Below, in pieces: positions 4,969 to 6,165 of a DNA stretch of 6,165 nucleotides. The stretch covers positions 1-6,165 of the forward strand of contig JAERML010000329.1 of NCBI GenBank assembly GCA_016844425.1, in the 5' to 3' direction. The DNA is from Bacteroidota bacterium. Its GTDB lineage: Bacteria > Bacteroidota > UBA10030 > UBA6906. The number at the start of each line of letters is the position of its first letter. Within the stretch, counting starts at the first letter, position 1. Under the pieces are notes generated by a model. That model was given only the letters and a program-made list of their open reading frames with translations. It was not told where the DNA came from and did not search any database. Position numbers and translations under genes: made by a program.

Positions 4969-6165
4969 AGAGAGGGTCCCCCAGCAACGGGTTGAGTTTG
5001 ACCATGGCGACGTACACAAAGTAGTTGCCAAAATTCTGCCAGAGTCTGAAGCGTGCGGTGGTCGTCAGTCCGCCGAAGTCCCGCATCGAGTCTGTCACCG
5101 CCGAGAGGAAATACTGAACCAGGTAACCACCAACCGTAGCGTAGCCAAGAGAAGAGGATGCCCACGTAGCAATCGCGCCGCGGTTGTCGGCAAGGAGAAA
5201 GTTCTCTGCAAGCAAGGGCTTGGCAGGGTCGGCAAACGCGCCAACATTGCAGCTTACCGACGAAACAAACGGGAGTCTCCCGTTGGTATTCTCCAATGTG
5301 TTAGGGTCTCCGACATCCACACCCCAGACATTGCCACCGGAGTGTCCGAGGAAATTCAGGAACACGACCCCGTCACGGATGATCGAGCGAAGGAGCTGTT
5401 TGTTCTCGCCATCAATAATCGCCAATGACGATTTGTACACTCTGAAAGGAGTCCCTCCAATTGGAGGCGGTGTCACATACGAATTGATGGATGTGTTCGA
5501 TAGCCCATTGAATTGGTTCTGTTCACCGAGGGAGTTCCCTCCGGTGATGAACAGGAAGTTCTTGTTCCATTCATCCAGTGTGTAACCGTCATAGCCAATG
5601 ATTTTCGAAACGGTCCGTTGAGCTTGCAGCGGATCCGTAACGGGGAGACGTCCAATCAATAGTGAAGGGATGAACGTGACCGTTGAATCAAAGCATCCAA
5701 ACCAATTATCGCCCGATGGAACCCCATATGCCGGGACGTAATTCACCTGCTGAGAACTGGCCTTGTACTTGTGGAAATCCCAACTCGCATCACCGAACAT
5801 GAGAACATATGAAGGCGCAGGAGAAGGCCATTGCGTGTACGCATGCCTGAGAAATGCCTTGACAGGATTTACGTTCAGAGTACCGTAGTTGAATTCGTCA
5901 TAGATATCCTGCACATCTATCACCGCAGTGCGGACACCGTTCACCGCCTGTCGATGGGAAGCAAGCTGCTGCGCAGATGTCATGAAGGTCTTATGTGCAA
6001 TGACGACATAGTCCGCCCCCTGCACGTTCACGCGGATGTCGGAAAAAACCTTCTGCGAGACCGGAGGCACACTCCGCTGGCCCCCGGCACAGAACACGAC
6101 ATACGACCGGGGCGAACTCAGCGTGTCCCGAAACGCAATGGAATACCCTGACGTCGAATCTCCTG
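4922..6165 (-). CDS. C25 (gingipain-family) peptidase catalytic part, 5' end outside window
   Basis: The frame is open to the right edge (first full codon at 6163), so the GTG at 6097 is an internal Val, not a start; the upstream residues GDSTSGYSIAFRDTLSSPRS fit the family. The C25 landmarks appear in order: GADYVVIAHKTF, VIDVQDIYDEFNYG, YVLMFGDASWDFH, PAYGVPSGDNWF and LLIGRLPV, then the active-site blocks FLNFLGHSGGNVWG with catalytic His (codon 5344-5342) and SSVSCNVGAF with catalytic Cys (codon 5251-5249). These are 31 residues apart, close to the spacing remembered for gingipains. ENFLLADNRGAIATWASSSL and VKLNPLLGDP close the domain. Family members are exported cysteine endopeptidases. 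Real homology ends at LLGDPL near 4970; the remaining residues to the TAA at 4922 are out-of-frame translation. The catalytic residues are intact, so this part alone could fold as an active domain. Confidence 0.85.
   Translation of the reverse strand, partial: GDSTSGYSIAFRDTLSSPRSYVVFCAGGQRSVPPVSQKVFSDIRVNVQGADYVVIAHKTFMTSAQQLASHRQAVNGVRTAVIDVQDIYDEFNYGTLNVNPVKAFLRHAYTQWPSPAPSYVLMFGDASWDFHKYKASSQQVNYVPAYGVPSGDNWFGCFDSTVTFIPSLLIGRLPVTDPLQAQRTVSKIIGYDGYTLDEWNKNFLFITGGNSLGEQNQFNGLSNTSINSYVTPPPIGGTPFRVYKSSLAIIDGENKQLLRSIIRDGVVFLNFLGHSGGNVWGVDVGDPNTLENTNGRLPFVSSVSCNVGAFADPAKPLLAENFLLADNRGAIATWASSSLGYATVGGYLVQYFLSAVTDSMRDFGGLTTTARFRLWQNFGNYFVYVAMVKLNPLLGDPLCHSVETRPDNTGQRH
4966..4976 (-). other. Single-nucleotide frameshift site in the peptidase gene
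   Basis: The catalytic frame reads LLGDPL (GAC CCT CTC) and the CARDB frame resumes with AIPLKPDL (GCC ATT CCG) after one extra T. The expected join is LLGDPLAIPLKPDL. The plus strand here is GGCAGAGAGGG, a short AG dinucleotide run, so a one-base slip or a sequence error are both plausible. Confidence 0.65.

Larger units (their letters stand above)
2417..6165 (-). pseudogene. Large gingipain-type C25 cysteine peptidase gene, split by two frameshifts
   Basis: Three consecutive minus-strand reading frames encode one collinear protein of about 1,250 residues, cut at its N-terminus by the window edge. The order is: C25 catalytic domain (6163 to about 4975), CARDB domain (about 4955-4575), Ig/FN3-like domain (about 4570-4300, interrupted), ILEI-like domain (about 4070-3760), beta-rich module (about 3755-3405), second CARDB (about 3400-3065), Ig-like domain (about 3055-2735) and a C-terminal FlgD/sorting-type domain (about 2730-2420). 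The frame changes at about 4969 (1 nt) and at 4402-4435 (17-bp duplication); undoing both gives a continuous, domain-consistent protein. Relatives are exported T9SS-linked peptidases; PorU, the T9SS sortase, has the same catalytic fold and a similar end. The CARDB and ILEI-like modules suggest a PorU relative more than PorU itself, so no symbol is given. Whether this is a pseudogene, a split gene or partly sequence error cannot be decided here. Confidence 0.75.

Noticed and set aside
4966..4976. Programmed ribosomal frameshift in the peptidase gene
   Set aside because: No slippery heptamer, stimulatory stem or conserved context is visible; an AG-run indel or sequence error is simpler.
4408..5031. 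Independent gene starting at TTG 5031
   Set aside because: The first 20 or so residues are an out-of-frame reading of the C25 domain end; only the part after about 4968 matches a real protein.
4859..5428. 189-residue plus-strand reading frame
   Set aside because: It is antisense to the C25 active-site region; composition (many Arg, Val and Gly) is that of a shadow frame.
1..6165. CRISPR array, tRNA, insertion sequence or defence system
   Set aside because: No regularly spaced repeats, cloverleaf-like sequence, transposase motif or terminal inverted repeats were seen.

Overview
The window looks like a piece of a Bacteroidota/Chlorobi-type chromosome, most like the Ignavibacteria lineage. The reasons are three C-terminal sorting-type domains of the type IX secretion system (T9SS), two with QN(Y/C)PNPFN and one with NYPNPFS, and a large gingipain-type (C25) peptidase carrying CARDB modules. 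Base composition looks close to balanced. The lineage call is inference from domain style, not from a marker gene.

Layout. (1) 2-223 (+): the last 73 codons of an unrecognised gene cut by the window edge. (2) 224-448 (+): no intact gene, but frame 2 encodes a recognisable T9SS sorting-domain tail with no start codon or protein body. A strong orphan Shine-Dalgarno lies just before it and an intrinsic terminator (451-480) just after it. (3) A sigma70-like promoter (499-527) leads into a secreted Asp-box (BNR/sialidase-like) propeller protein, best start 575, stop 2332. Its sorting domain is cut short: a frame-changing deletion joined LPYGG to an out-of-frame RMILLK-stop that looks like the original C-terminus. 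(4) A hairpin at 2366-2395 separates it from the convergent gene. (5) 2417-6165 (-) is one very large C25 cysteine peptidase gene, open at the right edge and now split into three frames by a 1-nt shift at about 4969 and a 17-bp imperfect tandem duplication at 4402-4435.

How it fits together. All three recognisable genes or remnants are T9SS-linked exported proteins, and every one is damaged. The simplest reading is a decaying cluster of T9SS client genes; sequence error could explain the 1-nt shift but explains the duplication and deletion less easily. The most unusual detail is the 17-bp duplication. It destroys the reading frame but also creates a well-placed Shine-Dalgarno and a GTGA stop/start overlap, so the 664-residue C-terminal part of the peptidase could be translated separately. 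The C-terminal part also holds a domain resembling ILEI/FAM3, an uncommon partner for a gingipain-type peptidase. No RNA gene, CRISPR array, insertion sequence or dedicated defence system is visible.
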